From a virus: a stretch of 64,000 bases of DNA. The stretch is from the IMG/VR virus record IMGVR_UViG_3300007511_001396, positions 1 through 64,000 of that record; one strand, given 5' to 3'. The notes below the pieces were generated by a model. The model was not told the DNA's origin, searched no databases, and worked only from the letters and a program-made list of their open reading frames with translations. Position 1 is the first letter of the stretch. The number at the start of each line of letters is the position of its first letter. This document shows, one piece after another, positions 41,155-50,238 of this stretch. A program made the position numbers and the translations under genes.

Positions 41155-41927
41155 CGCATTATGATGTTTCTATATGCTTGCCAGCCCACAGGACACATTT
41201 GTGGGAGCGATTATATAATTCAGCCGCAGAAGCTGTTGGTCCCAATTATACTTGGGAACTTATTTTAGTAGGCCCTAACGAGCCACCACCATCTTTGTTA
41301 AATAAAAAGAATTTTAAGTTTTTTAAAGATTTCGGAACACCCTCTCGTTGTGCTCAGATAGCCACTACTCTAGCAGAGGGAGAATTAATGATGTGGGGCT
41401 CAGATGATGGTTATTTCTTGAAGAATACTATCAAAGAGTGTATTGACATGCACAAAAATCTTCCCTATCGAGATATTGTAATTATAAAATATGCCGAAGG
41501 TAGAGATCACTCAGGGAAATGTCCCGATGAGAGCTACTGGAAGGCTTGGACTCATCCAGATCAAAGATTACCGGGAATTCCACAAGACTTCTATATTACT
41601 TTGCTGGCTATGTATAAGCTAGATTACTTTCGTCAACTTGGTGGTTGGGATTGCTCTTTTGAACATTTAAATATGAATACCCACGATTTAGCATTTAGGG
41701 CTCAAAGAGATGGCGCAAAAATTCACTTTTCACCAAATTTGGTCTTGACGTGCGACTGGAATCCCAACGAGGGCGATCACGTCCCTGTACAAGAAGCATA
41801 TCATAATAATGATGCCCCTCTATTTCAAGCACTTTATAGAGAACCAAGGCCAAATAGAATAAGGATTGATTATTTTAATTGGACAAAGAGTCCACCAATT
41901 TGGAAAAGGAGATTCGGTAATGAATAA
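41151..41927 (+). CDS. GT2-like glycosyltransferase, paralogue 3 of 3
   Basis: A 258-residue protein beginning MTHYDVSICLPAHRTHLWER. It has KDFGTPSRCAQIATT, the metal site GSDDGYFL and ends [12 protein letters not shown]. Adjacent (4-nt overlap) to paralogue 2, consistent with tandem duplication. Each copy may add a different residue to the same glycan. Confidence 0.75.
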   Translation: MTHYDVSICLPAHRTHLWERLYNSAAEAVGPNYTWELILVGPNEPPPSLLNKKNFKFFKDFGTPSRCAQIATTLAEGELMMWGSDDGYFLKNTIKECIDMHKNLPYRDIVIIKYAEGRDHSGKCPDESYWKAWTHPDQRLPGIPQDFYITLLAMYKLDYFRQLGGWDCSFEHLNMNTHDLAFRAQRDGAKIHFSPNLVLTCDWNPNEGDHVPVQEAYHNNDAPLFQALYREPRPNRIRIDYFNWTKSPPIWKRRFGNE

Positions 41928-42852
41928 AAAAATACTGATTACGGGCGCCAAAGGTCTTGTTGGTTCTGCTTTAAGAAATATACAGACAGACCACGATGAG
42001 TTTGATTTTGTGTTTTCTGGCCACCAAGAACATGACTTGACTAAAGAAGAAGATGTTAAGCGATTATTTGAAGAAACAAAACCAGATTATGTAATACATA
42101 CGGCAGCTCGTGTCGGAGGTATCGGTAGGAATTTATCAACACCGGCAGAGCAATTTTATTGCAATATTTTAATGAACACTTTTGTTATTCATTATGCACA
42201 ACTTTATAATGTTGAAAAATTATTAGCCTTCTCTTCAGTCTGCGCTTTTCCTGCCGGCGCAGAAAACTTTAATGAAGATATTTTGCACGATGGGGAACCA
42301 TACCAAGCTCATTACTCATATGCCTATTCTAAGAGAATGGTAGATGTTCAAATAGGTGCGTACAAGCAGCAACATCAAGTTAACTATTGTTCTGTCATAC
42401 CTGGCAATATCTTCGGCGAAAATGATAATTTTAATTTAGAAGACGGTCATGTTGTTCCGTCTCTTATTCATAAGGCATATTTGGCTGCAAGAGACGGAAC
42501 CTCGTTGGAAGTGTGGGGCGATGGTAGCCCATATCGAGAATTTTTGAGTTCAAGGGACATAGCTCGCGTGTGTATAGAGCTTCTTAAATCTAACAAACAA
42601 TTGCCCCAACGCATAATTGTCTCTGGAGAGAAAGAAACAAGGATTTCAGAGTTAGTTAAAATGATATGTGAGGCAACTGGTTTAAAAGATATCAAGTGGC
42701 TCACTGAAAAGCCAAATGGCCAAATGCGCAGACCGACTAATAAGAGTATCTTCCATTCAACATTGCCAGACTTTCAGCATGCTGATCTAAAAGATTCTAT
42801 TAATAAGACAGTAGAGTGGTTTGGTAAAAATTATCCCAATGTGAGGAAATAA
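41920..42852 (+). CDS. GDP-fucose synthase or GDP-colitose synthase homologue
   Basis: Start at ATG 41920, overlapping the previous gene. The 310-residue SDR protein has [32 protein letters not shown] at 105-111 and the catalytic Y134-x3-K138 (SYAYSK), all hallmarks of the Fcl/WcaG family, which epimerises and reduces GDP-4-keto-6-deoxymannose. ColC (GDP-L-colitose synthase) is a homologue that acts on the 3-deoxy intermediate. Because a ColD-like enzyme follows 2.5 kb on, the ColC role is a serious alternative to Fcl. Confidence 0.86.
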   Translation: MNKKILITGAKGLVGSALRNIQTDHDEFDFVFSGHQEHDLTKEEDVKRLFEETKPDYVIHTAARVGGIGRNLSTPAEQFYCNILMNTFVIHYAQLYNVEKLLAFSSVCAFPAGAENFNEDILHDGEPYQAHYSYAYSKRMVDVQIGAYKQQHQVNYCSVIPGNIFGENDNFNLEDGHVVPSLIHKAYLAARDGTSLEVWGDGSPYREFLSSRDIARVCIELLKSNKQLPQRIIVSGEKETRISELVKMICEATGLKDIKWLTEKPNGQMRRPTNKSIFHSTLPDFQHADLKDSINKTVEWFGKNYPNVRK

Positions 42853-43841
42853 TGAAGACAGCACTCATAACAGGAGTTACTGGTCAAACTGGTAGTTATC
42901 TCGCAGAACTACTCTTAGATAAGGGGTATACTGTAGTAGGTATCAAGCGCCGCACATCATTATTGAATACTGCTAGGATAGATCATCTATTAGATAAAGA
43001 AAATTTTATTCTATCTTATGCAAATATGACTGATTCTGGAAACCTACACCGCATTCTGCAGAAATATAACCCTGATGAGATATATAACTTAGCGGCACAA
43101 TCTCACGTTAGGGTTTCTTTCGACACGCCATATGAAACAGCAGACATTACAGCTATGGGGACACTTAGAATGCTAGAGGCTGTGAGGAATGTTTGCCCTA
43201 GAGCTAGAATTTATCAAGCCTCTTCGTCTGAGATGTTTGGGGACAATCCCGAAACACCACAGAGCGAATCAACAGCATTACAACCAGCTAGCCCTTATGC
43301 TTGTTCAAAAGTGTTTGCTCACCACTTGTGCCGCAATTATAGAGAGAGTTACAAAATGCATATCTCTAGTGGTATATTGTTTAACCATGAGTCGCCTAGG
43401 AGGGGTGAAACATTTGTCACTCGTAAGATAACTCGTGCTGCAGCAAGAATTAAATTAGGTATTCAAGATAAGCTATACCTAGGAAACCTTGAAGCAAAGA
43501 GAGATTGGGGTTATGCTGGCGATTATGTTGAGGCGATGTGGCTGATGTTACAACAAGAAGAACCTAGTGATTATGTTGTTGCAACCGGCGAAACACACAC
43601 AGTGCGGGACTTTCTTCAAGAGGTCTTTGATCAAGCGGGCTTAGATATAAACACTTTTGTAGAAACAGATGAGAGATTATTCAGACCACATGAGGTGCCT
43701 TTACTCCTAGGAGACCCGTCTAAAGCAAGAGAGAAGTTAGGTTGGTCACCAACAATAAGATTTAAAGAATTGGCCAAAATGATGTATGATTCAGATTTAC
43801 AAGAAGCAAAGAATGAGGAGACAAAAAATGAAAAAACTTAA
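42852..43841 (+). CDS. gmd: GDP-mannose 4,6-dehydratase
   Basis: A 329-residue protein that is full-length for the family. It has the NAD site [49 protein letters not shown] with catalytic residues around 124-127, and Y149-x3-K153 (YACSK). It converts GDP-D-mannose to GDP-4-keto-6-deoxy-D-mannose, the entry point to fucose, colitose, rhamnose and perosamine. The start coincides with the previous stop. Confidence 0.93.
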   Translation: MKTALITGVTGQTGSYLAELLLDKGYTVVGIKRRTSLLNTARIDHLLDKENFILSYANMTDSGNLHRILQKYNPDEIYNLAAQSHVRVSFDTPYETADITAMGTLRMLEAVRNVCPRARIYQASSSEMFGDNPETPQSESTALQPASPYACSKVFAHHLCRNYRESYKMHISSGILFNHESPRRGETFVTRKITRAAARIKLGIQDKLYLGNLEAKRDWGYAGDYVEAMWLMLQQEEPSDYVVATGETHTVRDFLQEVFDQAGLDINTFVETDERLFRPHEVPLLLGDPSKAREKLGWSPTIRFKELAKMMYDSDLQEAKNEETKNEKT

Positions 43842-44379
43842 TTTGGGATGTGGGGACAGGAAACTACACGGATTTATAAACATAGACGCCAGAGAAGAAG
43901 TATCACCAGATGTTATTTGTGATGTCACTAAAATTCATGAAAAATACTCAGATGCAGACTTAGTGTATGCTTGTCACGTCTTGGAGCATTTTCCGACAAA
44001 GCCGTTTGAATACCAAAAGGTATCTTGGGAAGAAGTCTTAAACAGTTGGTACAAATCGTTAAAGGTTGGTGGTATACTGAGACTATCTGTCCCAGATATT
44101 AAAGCAGCTTGTTCTTATTACTTAAGAACTAATGATTTTAAATCAGTACAGGCATTTTTCTATGGAGGTCAGAAATATGATTTTGATTTTCATTACCACG
44201 CTTGGTCAGAAGAAACTCTATCTGAGGCGCTCAAAAACATAGGATTTAAAACTGTAAAGAGATACGACTGGAGAAATACGGAACATTTTTACGTAGATGA
44301 TTACAGTCAAGCTTATTTACCACATATGGATAAAGTAAGTGGTGAATTAATGAGCTTAAACTTAGAAGCAACAAAATAA
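43828..44379 (+). CDS. Class I SAM-dependent methyltransferase
   Basis: ATG 43828 follows GAGGAG. The 183-residue protein opens [20 protein letters not shown], the SAM-binding motif I with the acidic motif II residue in [17 protein letters not shown] is the typical post-II strand and helix, and [11 protein letters not shown] follows. It probably methylates a sugar or lipid-linked glycan in this cluster; target unknown. Confidence 0.8.
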   Translation: MKKLNLGCGDRKLHGFINIDAREEVSPDVICDVTKIHEKYSDADLVYACHVLEHFPTKPFEYQKVSWEEVLNSWYKSLKVGGILRLSVPDIKAACSYYLRTNDFKSVQAFFYGGQKYDFDFHYHAWSEETLSEALKNIGFKTVKRYDWRNTEHFYVDDYSQAYLPHMDKVSGELMSLNLEATK

Positions 44380-44389
44380 AGGATTAAAA

Positions 44390-45553
44390 ATGACTATCGA
44401 ATACCCATTAGCAAAAGAGACTATCAATGAACAAGACATTGATGAACTGTGTACTTGGCTCAAGAGCTACCCACGCCTCACAAAAGGTGATTTAACGTGG
44501 CAAGTAGAAGAAGATTGGGCTAACTACATCGGCACAGACTACGCAGTGTTTAACAATTCAGGCTCCTCGGCAAATCTGCTGATGATTGCTGCCGCAGTGC
44601 AGGCCGGCAGAATACCAAACAAAAAGATTGTAGTACCATCTGTTGGCTGGGTTACTACCATTGCCCCAGCAATGCAATTAGGGCTGCATCCTATAATGGT
44701 CGGAGCCGATAAAGAAACATTTGGAATGGATTTAGATCAGCTTGAAGAGGTATGTGAAAGAGAAAGACCAGATGCTGTTATCTTTGTTCAAGTTCTTGGG
44801 GTACCTCACCACCGAGACAGGATACTTGAGCTAAAAAAGAAGTATGGCTTTATTCTTTTAGAAGATGCATGTGCTGCTCTCGGCGCTTCATATTCCGATG
44901 GCGAAATGGTAGGCACGGTCGGTGATATGTCATCATTTTCATTTTACTTTGGCCACCAATTGTCAACGATAGAGGGGGGAATGGTAAACACAAACGATAA
45001 AGAGCTTTATGAAATGCTTCTTATGTTGCGCTCACATGGTTGGGCTAAAGACTTATCACCCGCAACTACTGAAAAAATGATGGCAAAGTACAACATTGAC
45101 GACTTCCATAGCCCATTCACATTCTTTGTACCAGGATACAATCTCAGATCTACTGATTTGCAAGCCTTCCTGGGCATCAGGCAGGTCAAAAAAGCAGATT
45201 GGACTGCTAACCAGCGAAACAAAAATCACCGCCTCTACGCCGAACTGCTGGACGGCTATGTAGACTTTCAGAGATGGGGCGAGCACAACCCAGTGTCTAT
45301 TTCTTTTGGCGCACTAGCAAACAGCACAGAACACCGTAGAGAAATTGTTGAGAGGCTTGTGGCTAACGGAGTGGAGACTAGAATCTTTAGTGCAGGTAAT
45401 CTGGGCCGCCACCCCTTTTGGGTTGACAAATACGGAACATTTGAAGATGAAATGAGCGACAAAATACATTCTTGTGGATTCTTTGTGCCGAACTATCCAG
45501 AATTAACTTCGGCAGATATAAGATTTATTTGTGATGTAATAAAGGGAAGTTAA
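44390..45553 (+). CDS. colD: ColD-like GDP-4-keto-6-deoxymannose 3-dehydratase
   Basis: A 387-residue member of the DegT/DnrJ/EryC1/StrS PLP family. In ordinary members a Lys (motif K-N-x-T-x-G-E-G-G) binds PLP. Here the site reads FYFGHQLSTIEGGM with H189 in place of Lys, the substitution that defines 3-dehydratases such as ColD and the CDP-pathway E1 enzyme. With gmd in the same operon supplying GDP-4-keto-6-deoxymannose, ColD (which removes the 3-OH and yields the colitose precursor) is the best reading. The iron-sulfur cysteines of E1 are not seen. One-base stop-start overlap with the next gene. Confidence 0.82.
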   Translation: MTIEYPLAKETINEQDIDELCTWLKSYPRLTKGDLTWQVEEDWANYIGTDYAVFNNSGSSANLLMIAAAVQAGRIPNKKIVVPSVGWVTTIAPAMQLGLHPIMVGADKETFGMDLDQLEEVCERERPDAVIFVQVLGVPHHRDRILELKKKYGFILLEDACAALGASYSDGEMVGTVGDMSSFSFYFGHQLSTIEGGMVNTNDKELYEMLLMLRSHGWAKDLSPATTEKMMAKYNIDDFHSPFTFFVPGYNLRSTDLQAFLGIRQVKKADWTANQRNKNHRLYAELLDGYVDFQRWGEHNPVSISFGALANSTEHRREIVERLVANGVETRIFSAGNLGRHPFWVDKYGTFEDEMSDKIHSCGFFVPNYPELTSADIRFICDVIKGS

Positions 45554-46299
45554 TGCGAATATTGGTTATCGGCGAGAGCTGCAGCGATATATATCAATAT
45601 GGAGAATGCGTAAGATTAGCACCCGAAGCGCCTGTTCCAATTATTAAGATTGATGATAGTAACAAAAAAGAGATGCCAGGGATGGCCATGAATGTATATA
45701 ATAATATATTTTCTCTGGCTGGGTCAGTAGGAGACATAGCTATCAAGACCAACCCAAATTGGAAAGAAGTAAAAAAGACAAGATTTGTAGACTATCGTAC
45801 CAACTATATTATTCTAAGGGCTGATGAAGGTGACGACGAGATCCAAAGGTGTGATGTAGAAAAAATAGACTTTTCAATCTATGATATTGTGGTTATTTCT
45901 GACTACAACAAGGGCTACTTATTAGAAGAAGACATAGAGTTCATATCTATGCAACATCCAGTAACACTCCTAGATACAAAAAAGATACTTGGCGACTGGT
46001 GTAAGAATATTACTTTCATCAAAATAAATGATTTTGAATTCAACAGGACAAAACATAAACTAACGGATCAAATAAGAGACAAAATGGTAGTAACATTAGG
46101 GCCAGATGGGGCTTCTCATAAGGGTGTAATATACCCAGTTCCGAAGGTAGAGATAAAAGATACTGCTGGAGCAGGTGATACTTTTATATCAGCATTGGCA
46201 GTAAGATATGCTCTCACCGAAGACATTGAAGAATCTATTCAATTTGCTAACAAGTGTGCAACTATTGTTGTTCAAAAGAAAGGGGTTTCTACTATATGA
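45553..46299 (+). CDS. PfkB/HldE-type sugar kinase (short)
   Basis: A 248-residue protein with the HldE kinase-like start LVIGESCSDIYQYGECVRLA, PEAPVPII, and the catalytic anion-hole motif DTAGAGDTF at 203-211 (D209). HldE kinase domains are about 310 residues; roughly 60 residues are missing between the first domain and RFVDYRTNY. With the next gene it reconstitutes HldE-type activity: phosphorylation of D-glycero-D-manno-heptose 7-phosphate or a similar sugar phosphate. ATGA overlap with the next gene. Confidence 0.82.
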   Translation: MRILVIGESCSDIYQYGECVRLAPEAPVPIIKIDDSNKKEMPGMAMNVYNNIFSLAGSVGDIAIKTNPNWKEVKKTRFVDYRTNYIILRADEGDDEIQRCDVEKIDFSIYDIVVISDYNKGYLLEEDIEFISMQHPVTLLDTKKILGDWCKNITFIKINDFEFNRTKHKLTDQIRDKMVVTLGPDGASHKGVIYPVPKVEIKDTAGAGDTFISALAVRYALTEDIEESIQFANKCATIVVQKKGVSTI

Positions 46300-46688
46300 A
46301 GAATGTAATATGGACTAACGGATGTTTTGATATTTTACATCGTGGTCACTTTGAGATGTTAAAGTATGCTAAGTCATTGGGCGACTACTTAATGGTTGGT
46401 ATAGATTCGGACGAGAAAGTAAAAAAAGATAAGGGTTATCACAGGCCATTTAATAGCCAAAATGATCGCAAGTTTGCATTAGAATCAATACGATATATTG
46501 ATGAAGTGGTTATATTTGATTCTAAAGAACAACTAGAGTCGCTTATAGAAGACATATCGCCAACTAAGATGGTAATAGGTTCTGACTGGAAAGGTAAAGA
46601 GATAGTTGGGAGCAAACACTGCACAGATGTTTGTTTTTATGATAGAATAGGTTCTTATTCCACAACCAAGATATTAGAGAGTAGATAA
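46296..46688 (+). CDS. HldE-type sugar-phosphate adenylyltransferase
   Basis: Start at ATG 46296, coupled to the kinase gene. The 130-residue protein has WTNGCFDILHRGHFEMLKYA with the nucleotidyltransferase HxGH, VGIDSDEKVK, and GSDWKGKE, and ends with YSTTKIL, all as in the C-terminal (RfaE2) domain of HldE, which makes ADP-heptose. Kinase and transferase are fused in many bacteria and split here. The heptose epimerase and isomerase steps would need host enzymes. Confidence 0.85.
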   Translation: MKNVIWTNGCFDILHRGHFEMLKYAKSLGDYLMVGIDSDEKVKKDKGYHRPFNSQNDRKFALESIRYIDEVVIFDSKEQLESLIEDISPTKMVIGSDWKGKEIVGSKHCTDVCFYDRIGSYSTTKILESR

Positions 46689-47023
46689 TGACATTAGTTT
46701 TTGACATAGATGGCACAATATGTAGAAAGCCAAAAGAGCTAGACTATAGCGATAGTGAGCCTATAGTGGAAAGAATACAAGAAATAAATAATTTATACGA
46801 AAGAGGTCACACTATTATCTTTCTAACAGCGAGAGGTATGGGAAGGTTTAACAACGATGCGGAAAAAGCGGAAGCCGAGTTTAGAGACTTGACAGTCGCC
46901 CAGCTTAAAGAATGGGGCGTGTTATATCATCAACTTTTTTTGGGAAAACCTTCGGGCGATTATTATATAGACGATAAGGGGATTAGAGATGTCGATTACT
47001 TTAGAAATGACACATGTAAATAA
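46688..47023 (+). CDS. Small HAD-family phosphatase-like protein
   Basis: A 111-residue protein with VFDIDGTICR (D5, D7 of motif I), FLTARGMGR for motif II and YYIDDKGI for motif IV. Its small size and position next to HldE-type genes recall the sugar-phosphate phosphatases of heptose and capsule pathways; GmhB-type dephosphorylation between the kinase and the adenylyltransferase is a plausible role. It overlaps the cupin gene by 35 nt. Confidence 0.72.
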   Translation: MTLVFDIDGTICRKPKELDYSDSEPIVERIQEINNLYERGHTIIFLTARGMGRFNNDAEKAEAEFRDLTVAQLKEWGVLYHQLFLGKPSGDYYIDDKGIRDVDYFRNDTCK

Positions 47024-47348
47024 AGGTTGGGGCTGGGAGCGATGGATAGTAAACAATAGCGAATATTGTGGGAAACTATTATTCTTTAATAAGGGTAAAC
47101 GTTGTTCATGGCATTATCATAAGTTAAAAGATGAGGTTTTTTATCTTCAATCTGGCAAAATGATTGTTTATTATTCTGATGATGACGCCCTCGAAGAAGC
47201 AAAGCAACTTGTCTTAAATCCTGGCGATAACTTTCATGTCTATCGGGGATTAAAACACCAAATGGTGGCATTAGAAGAATCAGAATTGTTCGAGTTCTCT
47301 ACGGAACATTTCGACACAGACTCATATAGAATTTTAAAAGGAGATTGA
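46989..47348 (+). CDS. Cupin-fold protein
   Basis: A 119-residue cupin: CSWHYHKLKDEVFYLQSGKM gives the metal-binding H-x-H...E, and NPGDNFHVYRGLKHQ is cupin motif 2. Cupins next to sugar genes are often mannose-6-phosphate isomerase-like or nucleotide-sugar isomerases. Long overlap with the HAD gene. End of the glycan island. Confidence 0.75.
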   Translation: MSITLEMTHVNKGWGWERWIVNNSEYCGKLLFFNKGKRCSWHYHKLKDEVFYLQSGKMIVYYSDDDALEEAKQLVLNPGDNFHVYRGLKHQMVALEESELFEFSTEHFDTDSYRILKGD

Positions 47349-47349
47349 G

Positions 47350-47568
47350 ATGAAAACAAAAGAAATGAAATTATCAAACCAAGCATTAGGGGCTGTAATG
47401 ATGGCTTTACAAGAGTCATTATTAAATGAGCTAGACATTGTGCCTATTTTGAAAGGTTTTACGCTAGTAGAAACAGATGATGGGCTTATAGTCAGGAATC
47501 CACCAACTGTTAGAGTTTCTGATAATAAAGATATCACCAACGATGATTTGAAAAACTTAGGGGACTGA
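47350..47568 (+). CDS. Small conserved phage protein, 72 aa
   Basis: A 72-residue product with NQALGAVMMALQESLLNELD, a helical segment I associate with small proteins near late genes of T4-like marine phages, then IVPILKGFTLVETDDG. Function unknown. It leads the late gene block; stop and next ATG overlap. Confidence 0.58.
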   Translation: MKTKEMKLSNQALGAVMMALQESLLNELDIVPILKGFTLVETDDGLIVRNPPTVRVSDNKDITNDDLKNLGD

Positions 47569-47837
47569 TGCCAAGATATTGCTATAAATGTTCCAAATGC
47601 AGTCATGAACAAATATTGAGACATGGCATTACAGAGAAGCCTGTCTTGAATTGTAATAAATGTAAGGAGCCAGACTCTTTGGTAAAAGCTTTATCTACCC
47701 CAAGAGTGATCAACAAGGATAGCATTAGTAACAATGAATCTGTTGGCGAGGTCACTAAAGAATACATCGAACTCAACAAGCAGATTTTAAAAGAAGAAAA
47801 AGATAAAGCAAAAGAGAAGATATATGAGCCGACTTGA
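47568..47837 (+). CDS. FmdB-type zinc ribbon protein
   Basis: An 89-residue protein with an N-terminal zinc ribbon: YCYKCSKCSHEQ and LNCNKCKEP give two CxxC knuckles about 20 residues apart, as in FmdB/CxxC-type regulators. The C-terminal half is a basic/acidic helix (NKQILKEEKDKAKEKIYEPT). Being directly upstream of the sigma-like gene, a role in late transcription is conceivable but not shown. Confidence 0.72.
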   Translation: MPRYCYKCSKCSHEQILRHGITEKPVLNCNKCKEPDSLVKALSTPRVINKDSISNNESVGEVTKEYIELNKQILKEEKDKAKEKIYEPT

Positions 47838-48159
47838 AATTATATTAACTGCATCCATTACGCTATCAATATTATTAAATATTGGCTTGATGGTCTATGC
47901 CCGTAACGTAGTGACTACTCTATTATCAGTATCGGCTGAGTTTAGCGATTTAAAAAACATGACAGATAGTTTTGCTGAACATATAAAATCAGTCTATGAA
48001 TTAGAAATGTTCTATGGAGATCAGACATTATCTGCCTTAATGGCACATGCCACATCGTTTAATAATTATCTTGATACATTTGAATATATCTATGAACTAT
48101 CTGAAGACCTAAAGGACACAGAATTTGACAATAATCAGGCAGAAGAGACGACGAAGTAA
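47824..48159 (+). CDS. Membrane-anchored helical protein, 111 aa
   Basis: N-terminal transmembrane helix (LEIILTASITLSILLNIGLMVYA) followed by a long soluble helix-rich part. No family recognised. It overlaps the zinc ribbon gene by 14 nt and the sigma-factor gene by 35 nt. Confidence 0.55.
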   Translation: MSRLEIILTASITLSILLNIGLMVYARNVVTTLLSVSAEFSDLKNMTDSFAEHIKSVYELEMFYGDQTLSALMAHATSFNNYLDTFEYIYELSEDLKDTEFDNNQAEETTK

Positions 48160-48832
48160 GTCTAAAAAAAATTATTACTTCACTAAAGTACATGAAGACG
48201 CCATCATAAAATATGTTGCATCTGATTCATATAGAGAAAAGAATGAACTTTATATGGCTTTTATTCGACCTGCTTTTAGTGAAATGGTAGACAAGATTGT
48301 ATTTGCTTATAAGTTTACTACATTATCTAACATTGATTGTTTGCGAGAAGAGTGTAAGACTTGGCTTATAACAATATTAGACAAATATGATCCAGGAAAA
48401 GGTTCCAAAGCTTTTTCATACTTTAGTGTGGTAACAAAAAATTGGTTTATTCATAAGGTAAAGAAGCAACAAAAGAGATTGTCTAGGGAAATAGATTTCG
48501 ATAATGTCTCTAAATCGCATGAACAAGAATTTCTTTCGACCACTGAGTCATATATTTCAAATCGTGAAGAAGCTGAGTTTTGGATATCATTCCACAAAGA
48601 GCTTTCCTCGTGGGATGTATCTCAAATGAGAGAGACTGATTTGAAAGTTTATAAAGCCATTATAATACTCTTTGAATCCAAAGATGATATAGAAATTTTC
48701 AACAAGAAAGCGATCTATCTCTATTTAAGAGAGATAACCGGTCTCAATACTAAACAGGTTGTCAACTCATTGAAGAAATTCAAAAAGAAGTATTTTGCCT
48801 TTAAAAAAGACTGGGAGGGAGGTTTTGTATGA
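48125..48832 (+). CDS. 55: T4 gp55-like late sigma factor
   Basis: A 235-residue protein (TTG start 48125 inside the preceding gene; N-terminus RQKRRRSKSKKNYYF is basic). It shows the gp55 landmarks: a region-2-like segment FRP/AFSEMV...YKFTTLSN, LITILDKYDPGKGSKAFSYF and the C-terminal KAIYLYLREITGLNTKQVVN. In T4 gp55 directs host RNA polymerase to late promoters, together with gp33 and the sliding clamp gp45. The structural genes begin shortly after it. Its promoter element in this phage is not known; CTATTTA is a candidate. Confidence 0.88.
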   Translation: MTIIRQKRRRSKSKKNYYFTKVHEDAIIKYVASDSYREKNELYMAFIRPAFSEMVDKIVFAYKFTTLSNIDCLREECKTWLITILDKYDPGKGSKAFSYFSVVTKNWFIHKVKKQQKRLSREIDFDNVSKSHEQEFLSTTESYISNREEAEFWISFHKELSSWDVSQMRETDLKVYKAIIILFESKDDIEIFNKKAIYLYLREITGLNTKQVVNSLKKFKKKYFAFKKDWEGGFV

Positions 48833-49128
48833 GCAAACAGGATTTAGAAACCTTAGTATCAGAAGCTTTAAATAATATACGAAACGATAGAAAGCTATCA
48901 CGTGAATTTTTAAATGACATAGCTAATATTATAGCCGCCGATGCAGAACAAAATAAGAGCCTAAGTGTGGTGGCAGCCAAACACATAGAGACGCTGCAGC
49001 GTTCTAACGAACAATTGGTGAAAATTATAGGCTTGCGACAAAAGACGGCTTCCCAAAGTAGTGAGTTGTCTAAAGAAGATAAGGATAGTTTATTTGATAT
49101 GATACAAGCTATACCAGATGATGTCTAA
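48829..49128 (+). CDS. Small helical protein, 99 aa
   Basis: Wholly helical and acidic (LETLVSEALNNIRNDRKLSR, IIAADAEQNKSLSVVAAKHI). ATG coupled to the sigma gene stop (4-nt overlap) after GGAGG. No family recognised; it could be a chaperone or a tail-assembly helper by position. Confidence 0.55.
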   Translation: MSKQDLETLVSEALNNIRNDRKLSREFLNDIANIIAADAEQNKSLSVVAAKHIETLQRSNEQLVKIIGLRQKTASQSSELSKEDKDSLFDMIQAIPDDV

Positions 49129-50221
49129 GTTAGACTATTCTTCATTTACTACTGACAAAGAGAAAATCTCGCTTTTGGCAGCTACCGTTTCAGGTAAGCT
49201 AACTTCTGGCACAGCCGGAGAAGTAAGAGAGTTCACTGCTATAGTGCTGAGCACAATTGGTGAACCCTACGAAGCAAGTTTTTTCGTGAGGGCAAAAATA
49301 GTCGGTGATAAAAACAACAAGCCACTCCCAGCTATAGAGAACCCACATTCCTTTTTACCAGATGTGTGTAATATAGTGAATGCGGAAGATGCTAATAATG
49401 TAGTAGCCTTGACTAAAATGTATACTAAATTTTATGCCTTAAATCCTTTATCCGGCCTCAGTGAGCCAGTTTCAGTAGGCGATATAATACGAGTATCTAT
49501 GACAAGAGATTCAGATGGTTTCTTGATTACAGAAAGGGGCTCTATCCTAAATGTGCTGACGAAAGCACCCAATGTCATCAAAAAAGATTTTAAATGTGAT
49601 AGTGTGCAAGCTTTGTTTGACAACGTTGGTTCTCTAAATCTACCGGTAGAATTAGATCCAATTCTACCAATTAATACACCATCGGATGTAAGTGAATTTT
49701 CTGAACGATACGACGCTGATGACACTATAGAAGAAAAGGATAAACACGCTAAATATTTAAAAATCTGCCACCCAGAAGTTATTCCGTATTTCAAAGCTTT
49801 TATTTATCGCGCTTGGTCAGAAAAGCAAGCACACATTTCAATTAATAGTACTTATCGTGACCTACCAGAGCAAAAAAGGTTATTTAATAAATGGATTAAT
49901 GGAACTAAAGAATATCAAGAAACACATGCCAAGCCGGTAAAACCTGGCTCCAGTTATCACAACGTTGGATTAGCTATGGATTTCAATCCTACCATATCTG
50001 GAAAGACTATTATGAGAGCAGATGACGTTACAACTTGGGAAGCCTCGGGCATACCAGCTATTGCAAGGTCAGTCGGATTGCGCTGGGGAGGAGCATTTGG
50101 AAACAATTACGATCCCATACACGTTGATCTAGGCAGCAGGGTCAATAATCAAAGTAAATTAAAAATGCTTGCAGATGCCTCTGAACAAAATGTGGCAGCT
50201 AACAGGGTAGAAATTACTTAA
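49118..50221 (+). CDS. Tail-associated M15 peptidase with N-terminal baseplate-type domain
   Basis: A 367-residue protein. The C-terminal third is a VanY/M15 zinc peptidase: STYRDLPEQKRLF, SSYHNVGLAMDFNP (H and D ligands) and DPIHVDLGS (third His). The N-terminal 150 residues are beta-rich (VREFTAIVLSTIGEPYEASF...VSVGDIIRVSM), consistent with a gp5-type OB fold. By position it should be the hub peptidase that opens peptidoglycan when the tail contracts. Two adjacent ATGs (49118, 49121) are possible starts. Confidence 0.78.
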   Translation: MMSKLDYSSFTTDKEKISLLAATVSGKLTSGTAGEVREFTAIVLSTIGEPYEASFFVRAKIVGDKNNKPLPAIENPHSFLPDVCNIVNAEDANNVVALTKMYTKFYALNPLSGLSEPVSVGDIIRVSMTRDSDGFLITERGSILNVLTKAPNVIKKDFKCDSVQALFDNVGSLNLPVELDPILPINTPSDVSEFSERYDADDTIEEKDKHAKYLKICHPEVIPYFKAFIYRAWSEKQAHISINSTYRDLPEQKRLFNKWINGTKEYQETHAKPVKPGSSYHNVGLAMDFNPTISGKTIMRADDVTTWEASGIPAIARSVGLRWGGAFGNNYDPIHVDLGSRVNNQSKLKMLADASEQNVAANRVEIT

Positions 50222-50238
50222 AAAAAGGCTATTTTATA

